From assembly GCF_900182705.1 (NCBI RefSeq), contig NZ_FXTP01000009.1, positions 62,001 through 126,000 on the forward strand: a DNA stretch of 64,000 nt, in the 5' to 3' direction. The notes below the pieces were generated by a model. The model saw nothing but the letters and a program-made list of their open reading frames with translations, was not told where the DNA came from and made no database searches. The DNA is from Gracilimonas mengyeensis. Lineage in GTDB: Bacteria; Bacteroidota; Rhodothermia; Balneolales; Balneolaceae. The translations under genes were made by a program, and so were the position numbers. Each line of letters starts with the position of its first letter. The first letter of the stretch is position 1. Below are positions 1 to 7,520 of the stretch, one piece after another.

Positions 1-2
1 AC

Positions 3-782
3 ATCGCTTCTCCTTTTCCCCGAAAGCTTCCGGATAATGAAGAAGAACTTATCAAGCCGGCACGGGGTGGCACGCTGAACATTCTCCAAGCAGCAGAAGC
101 TCATAATGTAAAGCGTGTTGTGATTACATCATCAACAGGATCTATAGTTTATGGTAAACAAAAGGGCCATAGGAGTGGCACTTTTTCTGAGGAAGACTGG
201 ACGAATGTACAGAACAAAAAAGATACAACCCCTTATTTCCGCAGTAAAACCATAGCAGAACAAGCCGCATGGGAGTTTATGGAAAAAGAAAGAAGAGACA
301 TGGAATTAGCGGTGGTTTGTCCGGGAGCGATATTAGGTCCGGTTTTGGAAAAAGATTTTGGTACTTCGGCCAATATTGTCATCAAAATGCTGGACGGAAG
401 TACACCTGTGCTACCTGATATTGGATTTGATATCGTTGATGTACGTTCTGTAGCAGATCTGTTAATCAGGGCCATGGAGCAACCGGAAGCGGCCGGTCAA
501 CGCTTTATTGGTTCAGCAGGATACCTCAAATTTAAAGATGTTGCAGATATTCTAAGGGAAGCCTATCCTTCCAAAAAAATCCCCAGAAGGGTAGCACCGG
601 ATTTTATGGTTCGTCTATTTTCTTATGTTGATGCCTCTCTAAAGCCGATATTGATAGATCTTGGGGTAGAACGAAAAGTTGACCACTCCAAAGCAAAAAG
701 ATTATTGAACTGGACGCCCATCCCCAAAGAAGAGGCTGTGCGGGCTTGTGCAGAAAGTGTACTGAAATTAGAAATTGTTTAA
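3..782 (+). CDS. NAD(P)-dependent epimerase/dehydratase (dihydroflavonol-reductase-like), 5' end outside window
   Basis: The frame is open from the first bases of the window, so the gene begins upstream and its N-terminal nucleotide-binding glycine loop is not visible. The visible 259 residues start in the typical region ending PARGGTLNILQAAEAHNVK and continue with RVVITSSTGSIVYG, a hydrophobic strand followed by the serine of the extended SDR active site. The catalytic YxxxK pair is visible as YFRSK, about 40 residues further on. The C-terminal part (VVCPGAILGP, then a substrate-binding segment) fits the dihydroflavonol-4-reductase/cinnamoyl-CoA-reductase branch. Substrate cannot be told. 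A GTG at 120 is an internal codon rather than the start, because the homology runs through it. The Crp/Fnr gene at 794 follows after 11 bases and may be co-transcribed. Confidence 0.85.
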   Translation: MASPFPRKLPDNEEELIKPARGGTLNILQAAEAHNVKRVVITSSTGSIVYGKQKGHRSGTFSEEDWTNVQNKKDTTPYFRSKTIAEQAAWEFMEKERRDMELAVVCPGAILGPVLEKDFGTSANIVIKMLDGSTPVLPDIGFDIVDVRSVADLLIRAMEQPEAAGQRFIGSAGYLKFKDVADILREAYPSKKIPRRVAPDFMVRLFSYVDASLKPILIDLGVERKVDHSKAKRLLNWTPIPKEEAVRACAESVLKLEIV

Positions 783-793
783 ATAAGCTAATC

Positions 794-1363
794 ATGGAAA
801 GTTTAAAAAATGCCTTGACCTTCGGAGGTATATTATCTGAGAAGGAGGTAGAACATGTCGCTAGTTCATTTGAAGTAGAATGGCTGGATTCCGGGGACAA
901 TTTTCTAAAGTTAGGTGGATATTCTAACCATATCGGCTTTGTGGATGAAGGCATACTAAGAGTATTTATAGTAGGCGGAGAAGCTGAAGAGACAACCAAG
1001 TATTTTGTACGTAAAGGGCAGTTTGCCCTGGATATTGAAAGTTTCTATGAAGATTCTCCCAGCCGGTCAGCTATTCAAGCAGTTGTAAAGAGCAAGATAC
1101 TGTCCATAAGTCGCAAAAAATGGAATCGTCTCTATGAGGAAATACCTAAGCTCTACATTCTCACCAAAAGTCTGACTGAAGCCGGATTGCTGAATAAAAT
1201 CAAGGACAATGAGTTTTTGGACTTTGGCTCAGCTAAGGATAAATACTTGGAGTTTATCAAAAGATACCCGGATTTAGCAGTTAAGGTGCCGCAAAAATAC
1301 ATCGCTTCGTATTTACAAATCACGCCACAGTCATTGAGTAGAATCAGGAAGGAGCTGCTATAG
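794..1363 (+). CDS. Crp/Fnr-family transcriptional regulator
   Basis: 189 residues when started at the ATG at 794. The frame is open to 746, but that extension overlaps the upstream gene and looks unrelated to the family. The N-terminal two thirds match a cyclic-nucleotide-binding-type beta barrel (GDNFLKLGGYSNHIGFVDEGILRVF). The C-terminus ends in a short helix-turn-helix, KVPQKYIASYLQITPQSLSRIR, characteristic of the Bacteroidota Crp/Fnr subgroup. No Fe-S cysteines of the Fnr type and no clear cAMP phosphate-binding cassette are seen, so the ligand is unknown. It follows the epimerase gene closely and converges on the ketoacyl synthase gene. Two further regulators of the same build lie at 9039 and 12365. 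Confidence 0.9.
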   Translation: MESLKNALTFGGILSEKEVEHVASSFEVEWLDSGDNFLKLGGYSNHIGFVDEGILRVFIVGGEAEETTKYFVRKGQFALDIESFYEDSPSRSAIQAVVKSKILSISRKKWNRLYEEIPKLYILTKSLTEAGLLNKIKDNEFLDFGSAKDKYLEFIKRYPDLAVKVPQKYIASYLQITPQSLSRIRKELL

Positions 1364-1406
1364 TTTGAATACGGGAAGTTGATTTTGCAACCAATTTTGC
1401 AAGGCA

Positions 1407-2654
1407 CTACTTCTCATATTTTTTCATTATGATAGCTGCACAGTGCCCGCCAAATCCAAAGCTGTTGCTTAATGCAAGACGGATATCTTTTTGTTTTTTC
1501 TCCTTGAGAGTAAGGTCTATTGTCTTAGGAATTTGTTCATCAATCTCTTCCGTGTTGATGGTAGGAGGAATAATGTTTGATTCTAAAGCCAGGCAGGTGG
1601 CAATAGCTTCGACAGCACCTGCAGCTCCAAGCAGGTGTCCGGTCATGGACTTTGGAGCACTTATATGGACGCGATTTATATTTTCTTCCATGACCCTTTC
1701 AATGGCCCTGATTTCAGATAAATCTCCCGGACCTGTAGAGGTGGCGTGAGCATTGATATGATCGATATCAGAAGAAGATATGCCGGCTTCCTCAATCGCC
1801 TGGCTCATAGCTAGGTAAGCTCCCTCGCCGTTTGGATGAGTACCTACAATGTGGTGGGCGTCGGAGCTTTCGCCGCCTCCTACAATTTCAGCATAAATAT
1901 GGGCGTCTCTTCGTAAAGCACTTTCAAGACTTTCTATAACCAAAGCGCCAGCACCTTCGCCCACTACAAATCCGTCTCTGCTTTTATCAAAAGGCCTGGA
2001 AGCCGAGGCGTAATTTTCGTTATTGGTGGAAAGCGCCTTCATGGTATTGAACCCACCGATGGATGTTTCTGTGATGGGAGCTTCAGAGCCTCCCGTAATA
2101 ATGAGGTCTGCCTTGCCCCATTTTATGTAATTAAAGGCTTGGATAATCCCATTTGTGGAAGAAGCACAAGCCGTTACCGGAGCGTAGTTAACACCTCGTA
2201 ATCCATATTTTATGGATAGCTGTCCGGCTATCCCATTGGCTATAATTTTTGTAATAAAGAACGGACTAAACCTTGGATTAAAATCATTTACCGCGTAATT
2301 CAGTGTTTCTTTTTCAAAAGTTTCGAAACCGCCGATACCGCTGGAAAAGATAACGCCAGACCGGTTTTTATTGAGCTTGTTGAACTGTAGATTGGCATCT
2401 TGAATAGCTTCTTCAGCCGCAACCAACCCATACTGGCTGAACCGGTCTAACCTGCGTATTTCCTTACGATCAAAATGGTTGGCAGGATCATAGTTTTTCA
2501 ATTCACAGGCGAAATCCGTTTTAAATTTTGTAGTATCAAACCGGGTGATTTTATCGGCTCCCGATGTCCCATTTTGTAAAGCGTTCCAGTATGCTTCTTT
2601 TGTTTCTCCAATTGGGGTGAGGGCACCTACCCCTGTAATGACGACTCTTTTCAT
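1407..2654 (-). CDS. 3-oxoacyl-ACP synthase II (FabF-type), second copy
   Basis: 415 residues, the usual FabF length. It would catalyse decarboxylative condensation of malonyl-ACP with an acyl-ACP in the cytoplasm. The Cys-His-His triad is visible: C163 in VTACASSTNG, H303 in NAHATSTGPGD and H340 in KSMTGHLLGAAGA, with K335. The glycine-rich C-terminus (SNSFGFGGHCAA) is also present. A second fabF sits in the fatty-acid cluster at 37075, so this copy is redundant for basal synthesis. It lacks a neighbouring ACP gene, and its promoter region holds a palindrome (2678-2695) repeated before the adjacent tetR gene, so TetR-type control is likely. The role, perhaps adjusting membrane lipid composition or making a special acyl chain, is inference. 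Confidence 0.93.
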   Translation of the reverse strand: MKRVVITGVGALTPIGETKEAYWNALQNGTSGADKITRFDTTKFKTDFACELKNYDPANHFDRKEIRRLDRFSQYGLVAAEEAIQDANLQFNKLNKNRSGVIFSSGIGGFETFEKETLNYAVNDFNPRFSPFFITKIIANGIAGQLSIKYGLRGVNYAPVTACASSTNGIIQAFNYIKWGKADLIITGGSEAPITETSIGGFNTMKALSTNNENYASASRPFDKSRDGFVVGEGAGALVIESLESALRRDAHIYAEIVGGGESSDAHHIVGTHPNGEGAYLAMSQAIEEAGISSSDIDHINAHATSTGPGDLSEIRAIERVMEENINRVHISAPKSMTGHLLGAAGAVEAIATCLALESNIIPPTINTEEIDEQIPKTIDLTLKEKKQKDIRLALSNSFGFGGHCAAIIMKKYEK

Positions 2655-2677
2655 AATGATTATGCTTTTTTTAGGTT

Positions 2678-2695
2678 ATATACCGTTCGGTATAT
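2678..2695. promoter_or_regulatory. TetR-type operator upstream of the second fabF
   Basis: ATATACCG-TT-CGGTATAT: two perfect 8-bp arms around a 2-base centre, 23 bases upstream of the minus-strand start at 2654. The same sequence with one arm mismatch occurs at 3307-3324, directly in front of the adjacent tetR gene. The shared palindrome suggests that one repressor controls both genes. Confidence 0.75.
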
Positions 2696-2711
2696 TAAAG
2701 GGTAAAATTTT

Positions 2712-3299
2712 TTAGATAGTTATCTCGTGAATTTTTGACTCTAATCTGGTGATGTTATCAATTAGAATATCAGGTTCCTGCAATGTTTTGGCCATCATAA
2801 CACTGCCTTCAATAAGTGCAATCATTTCGTTGGAAAACTTGGCTGTATCAACAGGTTGAATTTCATTGTTACTGATTCCCGTTTTTAAAATGGTCTCCAG
2901 TTTTTTCTTCCAATTTGAAATGGCTTGCACTACTTCTTCTCTTAACAAGTCATTGCCGTCATCGGCATCAATGGCTGTATTAAGTATGGCGCATCCGCCT
3001 CGTTCAAAAATATCCTGGTGCTGTTCCTTGTAGAAAATCAAAAAGGCCAGCAGTTTCTGATCCGCCCGTTCCAGGCTTTGCAGTTTTTTGTTGATTTGAC
3101 CTATTACTTGTTGATAGTTATACCGGAATGCTTCTAAGGCTACTTCGTTTTTATTTTGAAAATTACCATAGATGCTGCCTTTCGTTAAACCGGTAGCTTC
3201 CGTTAAATCAGAGAGATAGGTTCCTGTGTAACCTTTCTTGTTAAAGATAGGAGCGGTTTTTTCTATGATGAATTGTCGGGTTTTCTCTGAACGAATCAT
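2712..3299 (-). CDS. TetR/AcrR-family transcriptional regulator
   Basis: 195 residues. The N-terminal TetR DNA-binding domain is clear: the first 50 residues contain the helix-turn-helix YLSDLTEATGLTKGSIYGNF followed by the family's K-N-E-A-L segment. The C-terminal ligand-binding part is all-helical and not recognisable at ligand level. The gene lies 57 bases upstream of the second fabF on the same strand. Near-identical palindromes sit in front of both genes (3307-3324 and 2678-2695), the arrangement expected for an autoregulated repressor that also controls its neighbour. An acyl-CoA, fatty acid or other lipid ligand would fit the target, but this is inference. Confidence 0.92.
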   Translation of the reverse strand: MIRSEKTRQFIIEKTAPIFNKKGYTGTYLSDLTEATGLTKGSIYGNFQNKNEVALEAFRYNYQQVIGQINKKLQSLERADQKLLAFLIFYKEQHQDIFERGGCAILNTAIDADDGNDLLREEVVQAISNWKKKLETILKTGISNNEIQPVDTAKFSNEMIALIEGSVMMAKTLQEPDILIDNITRLESKIHEITI

Positions 3300-3306
3300 G
3301 AAGCAA

Positions 3307-3324
3307 ATATACTGATCGGTATAT
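3307..3324. promoter_or_regulatory. TetR-type operator upstream of tetR (autoregulation)
   Basis: ATATACTG-AT-CGGTATAT, 8 bases before the start codon at 3299. Arms match at 7 of 8 positions, and the right arm is identical to that of the palindrome at 2678-2695. Its position over the probable promoter or leader fits negative autoregulation. Confidence 0.75.
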
Positions 3325-3412
3325 CATATTCAAAAAAATTGGCGCCCATATATTTAGATTGCCAAGAATGCGTAGGTAAATAGTAAGAGTTAAAGATTTT
3401 CACCTACTCTGA

Positions 3413-3994
3413 TTAATCCAGTAATGATAATTCCGTATATACCGATTGCATCAGTTCTTCTCTGTCAGGTTCAGTTTTACAGACTACCCTGAGCCCGTTA
3501 TAAAAGGTGAATAAGAGGAAGGCAAGAGATTTCAGGTTTTTGTCGGTAGTAATATGACCGGCTTCCTGACCTTTTTTTAGATAGTCATAAAAAAGGTTTT
3601 CCACTTGTTTCCGGTTCCCTTTTAGCACCATCTGCATTTCTTTATTACCGGGAACAAGCTCGGTAGTGGTATTGACGGCAAAACAACCTTTCATATCCTG
3701 GTCGTTAACAGATTCATCAACGGCCATTTCAAAAAGCTTGTTAAAGCCTTCTTTTGGGTCGGGATGATTCTGAAAAAATTGGTTCACCCGTTCAAAGTTG
3801 CTTCTGTGATAATGCTCAAAAGCTTTTTTAAACAGTTTTTCCTTATCACCAAAAGTACTGTACAAGCTGGCGCGGTTGATCCCTAAATGGCTCACCAAAT
3901 CCTGTACAGAAGTGGCAGCATACCCCTGTTTCCAGAACAGAGTCATCGCTTTGGTTAGTACTTCCTGCTCGTCAAATTCTTTTGTCCTTGCCAT
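3413..3994 (-). CDS. TetR/AcrR-family transcriptional regulator (partner of the SDR gene)
   Basis: 193 residues from the ATG at 3994 (MARTKEFDEQEVL). The frame stays open to 4081, but that stretch crosses a palindromic operator and lacks family similarity. The DNA-binding domain is typical: KAMTLFWKQGY, SVQDLVSHLGINRASLY and FGDKEKLF in the first 60 residues. The C-terminal half carries a conserved cysteine (KGCFAVNTT), a feature of several TetR proteins of this subgroup. The gene lies downstream of and co-directional with the dehydrogenase at 4074. One operator copy precedes it and two precede the dehydrogenase. The inducer is unknown; electrophiles are possible given the cysteine, but that is inference. 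Confidence 0.92.
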   Translation of the reverse strand: MARTKEFDEQEVLTKAMTLFWKQGYAATSVQDLVSHLGINRASLYSTFGDKEKLFKKAFEHYHRSNFERVNQFFQNHPDPKEGFNKLFEMAVDESVNDQDMKGCFAVNTTTELVPGNKEMQMVLKGNRKQVENLFYDYLKKGQEAGHITTDKNLKSLAFLLFTFYNGLRVVCKTEPDREELMQSVYTELSLLD

Positions 3995-4041
3995 AATAAA
4001 ATATTTGTGGGAACTGTTGATGCCCCCACAAATATAACTTA

Positions 4042-4059
4042 TTGGAATTTTCGTTCCAA
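4042..4059. promoter_or_regulatory. TetR-type operator, copy 1 (before tetR)
   Basis: TTGGAA-TTTTCG-TTCCAA, two 6-bp arms with a 6-base spacer, 48 bases upstream of the regulator's start at 3994. The same arms recur twice upstream of the dehydrogenase (4865-4882 and 4898-4915). Confidence 0.7.
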
Positions 4060-4073
4060 AATGCGGTGAAAAA

Positions 4074-4829
4074 TCATCCAAGTACCGGATTGATATTTAC
4101 ACCTCCGTCAATATTGTATTCACTTCCTGTTATGAAAGAAGCTTCTTCAGAAGACAAGAATGCTACCAGGTTCGCAATTTCTACAGGTTGGCCGTATCGT
4201 TTCAGGGGGATTCTGTTTTGCATAGCCTCACCCAACCCTTTTATTTGTTCTTCCTCTAGATCCGTTTTGCCAAATATCGGGGTTTCTACCGGACCCGGGT
4301 TTACAGAATTGATTCGAATTTTTCTGGGTGCCAGTTCTGTGGCAGCTGTCCTGGTAAAAGCGTTAAGCGCAGCTTTGGATGCTGCATACACAGCCGTGTT
4401 TGGCATACCCGTGTATGCGTTAATCGAAGACAGGTTGATGATGGATGCCCCGTCATTTAAAACCGGTAAAAACTTTTGGATGGAGAAGAATGCGCCCTTA
4501 AAGTTGATGTCCATTTGTTGGTCGAACATCTCTTCGCTTACATGACCCAAGGGAGCGGGATGAAAAACACCCGCATTAATAAACAGGATATCTACCATGC
4601 CAAACTCTTTTTTCACCTGTTCCGCAAGGCTGTCAATAGCCGACAGATCACTTACGTCGGCTACAATGCCCTTTACGCCTAATTCCTCAGCTGCTTGTTG
4701 TACCCGTTCTGTTGACCTACCGGTGATAACTACCTTGGCGCCTTGTTGTTTTAATTTCTCTGCGGTTGCATAGCCAATGCCGCTGTTACCTCCGGTAACC
4801 ACAGCTACTTTTTCATGTAATGTGTTCAT
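4074..4829 (-). CDS. Short-chain dehydrogenase/reductase (SDR)
   Basis: 251 residues, the classical SDR length. The N-terminal nucleotide-binding loop TGGNSGIG (about residues 12-19), the NAG motif (INAGVF), the catalytic Ser (INLSSINAY) and the YxxxK pair (YAASKAA, about residue 150) are all present. The C-terminus ends with the common ITGSEYNIDGG motif. An Arg after the first glycine loop (TGRSTERV) suggests NADP preference. Substrate cannot be told. Regulation is probably by the adjacent TetR protein: two operator-like palindromes lie upstream at 4865-4882 and 4898-4915. Together the two genes form a repressor/oxidoreductase module of a type often linked to electrophile or aldehyde detoxification. 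Confidence 0.92.
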   Translation of the reverse strand: MNTLHEKVAVVTGGNSGIGYATAEKLKQQGAKVVITGRSTERVQQAAEELGVKGIVADVSDLSAIDSLAEQVKKEFGMVDILFINAGVFHPAPLGHVSEEMFDQQMDINFKGAFFSIQKFLPVLNDGASIINLSSINAYTGMPNTAVYAASKAALNAFTRTAATELAPRKIRINSVNPGPVETPIFGKTDLEEEQIKGLGEAMQNRIPLKRYGQPVEIANLVAFLSSEEASFITGSEYNIDGGVNINPVLG

Positions 4830-4864
4830 GTCTTAATAATTCTTTGTGTTATGAGTGAGATTAA

Positions 4865-4882
4865 TTGGAACGTTCATTCCAT
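4865..4882. promoter_or_regulatory. TetR-type operator, copy 2 (before SDR gene)
   Basis: TTGGAA-CGTTCA-TTCCAT, with 5 perfectly paired positions per arm and the sixth imperfect, 35 bases upstream of the SDR start. It is spaced 33 bases (about three helical turns) from copy 3, which suggests two repressor dimers on the same face of the DNA. Confidence 0.65.
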
Positions 4883-4897
4883 TTAGAACTTACAATA

Positions 4898-4915
4898 TTG
4901 GAATGATTGTTCCAA
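4898..4915. promoter_or_regulatory. TetR-type operator, copy 3 (before SDR gene)
   Basis: TTGGAA-TGATTG-TTCCAA. It is perfect over 6 bp per arm, extending to 7 bp with the flanking A and T. It is the best of the three copies and lies 68 bases upstream of the SDR start. Confidence 0.7.
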
Positions 4916-5001
4916 TTTAAATTTGCATAGAGCAGGAGGGAAAATGAGGAGGAATTTTTAACTAGGGTTTAATCCTTCAGAGGAAAAAGATACGTGGCAG
5001 C

Positions 5002-5472
5002 TTACACAAACTTCTCAATACTCTTCATATAACCAAGATGTAAACCTTCATGATAGTTGTTGAACTCAAAAGCATCCTCCAGAGAAGAAAGGTAAAAGCC
5101 TGTACCGGTCATGCGCTCCTTGTAAGTTTTGAAAAGTCCCTGGTCAAGATCATCGGTAGTCTTATTGACCAAATCGATTAACAGCTTTTTTAGCTCGTTG
5201 GCTTCTTCTTGCGTTACAGGTTTAGCTGGCTTGGTACCTGGTTTATATAGCTTATACAATTGGGAGGGGAGGTAGCCATCCAGGCCCGACTGCAAATAAA
5301 TAAGAGCTTGTTGTGCTACAATTACGTGCCCAATGTTCCAGATCAGGTTGTTATTAAAACCGTCGGGGACTTTATTTAATTGATCCAGGGAATAGTTATC
5401 AAAAAATTCCAGAAACAATTTCCTGCCTGTTTCCCAGGTTCTAAGGGTTGATTTCAAATTTTCAGTATTCAT
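5002..5472 (-). CDS. DinB-family (DUF664-like) putative metal-dependent protein
   Basis: 156 residues from ATG 5472 (MNTENLKS); the longer frame to 5529 runs into the upstream gene. It has the four-helix DinB/YfiT architecture: an N-terminal W-E-x-G-R-K helix, the first putative metal-binding histidine in WNIGHVIVAQQ (about residue 52), and the final histidines in NYHEGLHLGYMKS near the C-terminus. This His triad normally binds a divalent metal. DinB proteins include thiol transferases and damage-inducible proteins of unknown function, so no reaction is assigned. It lies 13 bases downstream of the isochorismatase-type hydrolase and is probably co-transcribed with it. Confidence 0.85.
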   Translation of the reverse strand: MNTENLKSTLRTWETGRKLFLEFFDNYSLDQLNKVPDGFNNNLIWNIGHVIVAQQALIYLQSGLDGYLPSQLYKLYKPGTKPAKPVTQEEANELKKLLIDLVNKTTDDLDQGLFKTYKERMTGTGFYLSSLEDAFEFNNYHEGLHLGYMKSIEKFV

Positions 5473-5485
5473 AGGGTAATGGTGA

Positions 5486-6058
5486 TTATAATTCGGCCAA
5501 TAGTTTATGGGAGTCCCAAACAGTCGCAAACTCTTCGTTTAGGCTAGCCAGGGTGACAGAATGAACGAGCTCTGCATCAAACGTTTCTCCATTGACTCCC
5601 TCCCGATCAAAAGTGGCAGTGGCATCCGCTATGACATAGGTTTCGAAGCCAAGATCGCTTGCCATCCGTGTGGTAGCAGATACACAGTGGTTTGTGGTCA
5701 AGCCTACCAGTACCAGCGTTTTTATGTGCAGCTGATCCAATTGTTCTTGCAGGTCGGTTCCAATAAAGCCGCTGTTGACGTGTTTTGTGATCACAGGCTC
5801 GTTCTCCGCAGGCAGCACGTGTTTGTTAAATGCTATTCCTTTGTTGGATGGATGTAGCTTAGATTCAGGATTGGTTGAACTGTGCCTTACATGAAATAGG
5901 GGTAAGCTCAATGTTCGCCATTTATCCAAGAGCTTACCACAGAGAACTTCCGCATTTTGATTATTCCTGTTGCCTCCCCAATATTTCTCATGGTTAACTG
6001 AAAGCCCCTGTTGGATGTCTATGAGGATCAATGCCGGTTTCTTATCTCTTAATTTCAT
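5486..6058 (-). CDS. Isochorismatase-family cysteine hydrolase
   Basis: 190 residues. The Asp-Lys-Cys triad of the cysteine hydrolase fold is visible: D14 in LILIDIQQG, a lysine in the VITKHVNSGFIGT segment and the cysteine in GLTTNHCVSATTR, preceded by the usual cis-peptide region. Related enzymes are nicotinamidases, N-carbamoylsarcosine amidases and other amidohydrolases; the exact substrate is not evident. It is the middle gene of a compact minus-strand run, OsmC - isochorismatase - DinB, with gaps of 10 and 13 bases, so an operon is likely. Confidence 0.9.
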   Translation of the reverse strand: MKLRDKKPALILIDIQQGLSVNHEKYWGGNRNNQNAEVLCGKLLDKWRTLSLPLFHVRHSSTNPESKLHPSNKGIAFNKHVLPAENEPVITKHVNSGFIGTDLQEQLDQLHIKTLVLVGLTTNHCVSATTRMASDLGFETYVIADATATFDREGVNGETFDAELVHSVTLASLNEEFATVWDSHKLLAEL

Positions 6059-6068
6059 TTCCTGTTCC

Positions 6069-6539
6069 TCATTTCATAACTGATTTAATACTGATTTTTG
6101 TCTTCACTGAATTGGCTATAAAACAGACTTCGTGTGCTTCATGGTGCATTTCGTCATTCCGTTGTTCGGTGGGTTGATGTTCTTCAGCATATGTTACTTT
6201 GGGATGCAGCGTCACTTCAGTCATGGCCAGTTTCCCCTCCGCGTTCTTTTCCATAATGCCTTCTACCTCATCTTCGTACGCTTCCACCACAAACCCACGC
6301 TTGGCCACAATGGAGAGAAACCAAAGCATGTGGCAGCTGGAAAGAGAAGCAATGAAAGCCTCTTCGGGATCAACGGCAGATTCATCGGAATAGGGCAGAG
6401 GCACGACCTGGGGCGAGGAAGATGCGTTTATAGTTTCCCCGCCGTCGAACTTCCAGCTATGGGCTCGTGAATAGCGGTTATTGGTGAATTTCTCACCCTC
6501 TTGGCGAGACCATGAAATAGTTGCTGAGTAGGTAGACAT
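6069..6539 (-). CDS. OsmC-family peroxide-reducing protein
   Basis: 156 residues. The OsmC/Ohr fold is recognised by the two redox cysteines, one in SLSSCHMLWFLS (about residue 90) and one in HEVCFIANSVK near the C-terminus, and by the PEEAFIASLSSCH motif that precedes the first. These proteins reduce organic hydroperoxides in the cytoplasm using thiols. The first gene of the run with the isochorismatase-type hydrolase and DinB gene, it hints at a small stress-response operon. Confidence 0.92.
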   Translation of the reverse strand: MSTYSATISWSRQEGEKFTNNRYSRAHSWKFDGGETINASSSPQVVPLPYSDESAVDPEEAFIASLSSCHMLWFLSIVAKRGFVVEAYEDEVEGIMEKNAEGKLAMTEVTLHPKVTYAEEHQPTEQRNDEMHHEAHEVCFIANSVKTKISIKSVMK

Positions 6540-6575
6540 AGTTTAATTCATTTTTGGAGTGATGATATTTAAAAA

Positions 6576-6618
6576 GTCCCGTAGGGACGGTATAACATAG
6601 CCCGGACTTCAGTCCGGG
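6576..6618. repeat. Intergenic hairpin doublet (REP-like)
   Basis: Two adjacent perfect hairpins: GTCCC-GTA-GGGAC (6576-6588) and CCCGGACT-TC-AGTCCGGG (6601-6618), 12 bases apart, between the OsmC and methyltransferase genes. Paired GC-rich hairpins in an AT-richer spacer, without a T-tract, resemble dispersed palindromic repeats of Bacteroidota genomes rather than a terminator. Confidence 0.6.
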
Positions 6619-6759
6619 GAAACTCAGAAAATTAAAGAAACTTCCGCCCGCATGAGATTTAGGGAAGTCTGTTTGCCGGAGGTTGAGCTATAATGCCTTT
6701 TTACTCGCTACCAAGCTCCTGCTTCATTTTTAAGGTCAAAGCTTGAAAAGAGCGCCAAG

Positions 6760-7485
6760 TCACTCTTTCACCGCCCCAAAAGCTGCAAAGCAAGAATTCT
6801 TGTGCAGGATATCCACTTGCACAAACCCCACTTTCCGGAGTAAATCCAGTTGAAAGGTAACCGGCCGCGGCGAATCTTCTTTGTCGATATATGCAAATAC
6901 TTTGTCCCGGTATTCGGCTCCGCCTAATGATTCCAAGTATGCTCCATAGCGGTCCCACATCATCTGATGCACTTCATCATTTTCATGCGTCACTAAATCG
7001 GTAATCCAAACGCTGCCGCCGGGTGCCGTAAGTTCAAAGATCTTAGCGAAAGCTTCCTCCCAGTCCCGTTCATCTCGCAAATGATGAAGTACGGCCGCCG
7101 CGATAATCACATCATAGCGTTCGGCTGGTAAATCAGCACCTCTAAAGTCTTCCTGAAAAGTTCGGATGGTTCCTTTGTTTACTTTACCAATGCGTTCTTT
7201 AGCGTGTTTCAGCATGGGTTCACTTAAATCTACCAAATCACAATTCAAAGGGTTGATATGTACAAGTAGCTTCAGCGTGTTGTTGCCGGCTCCACAGCCA
7301 ATATCCAGCAGGTTTTGTGCATTGGGATTATGCGCCGTAGCCGCCTGGGTGATAAGCTCCATAGCCAGCGGGGCATCAATAGTGGTCTGCTGACCAGTGT
7401 CTAATTTAGAAAAGCGTTCAACGTCCCCGTCAAATCGGTTCCTGATTTCTTCTGTGGTGGATTTATTTTCTAATGAGATGGACAT
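6760..7485 (-). CDS. Class I SAM-dependent methyltransferase
   Basis: 241 residues. Motif I is LLDIGCGAGNNTLKLL (about residues 60-75), the SAM-binding glycine loop. An acidic residue follows in CDLVDLS, and motif IV is VIIAAAVLHHLRD. The overall layout fits the Methyltransf_12/25 group (small-molecule or tRNA carboxymethyl-type methyltransferases); the substrate is not evident. The start is the ATG at 7485. The VTT membrane protein gene ends 35 bases upstream on the same strand, so the two may share a transcript. Confidence 0.88.
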   Translation of the reverse strand: MSISLENKSTTEEIRNRFDGDVERFSKLDTGQQTTIDAPLAMELITQAATAHNPNAQNLLDIGCGAGNNTLKLLVHINPLNCDLVDLSEPMLKHAKERIGKVNKGTIRTFQEDFRGADLPAERYDVIIAAAVLHHLRDERDWEEAFAKIFELTAPGGSVWITDLVTHENDEVHQMMWDRYGAYLESLGGAEYRDKVFAYIDKEDSPRPVTFQLDLLRKVGFVQVDILHKNSCFAAFGAVKE

Positions 7486-7520
7486 GTGAAAGTGAGTGAT
7501 TTCGGATTTTCTTCATTGGA

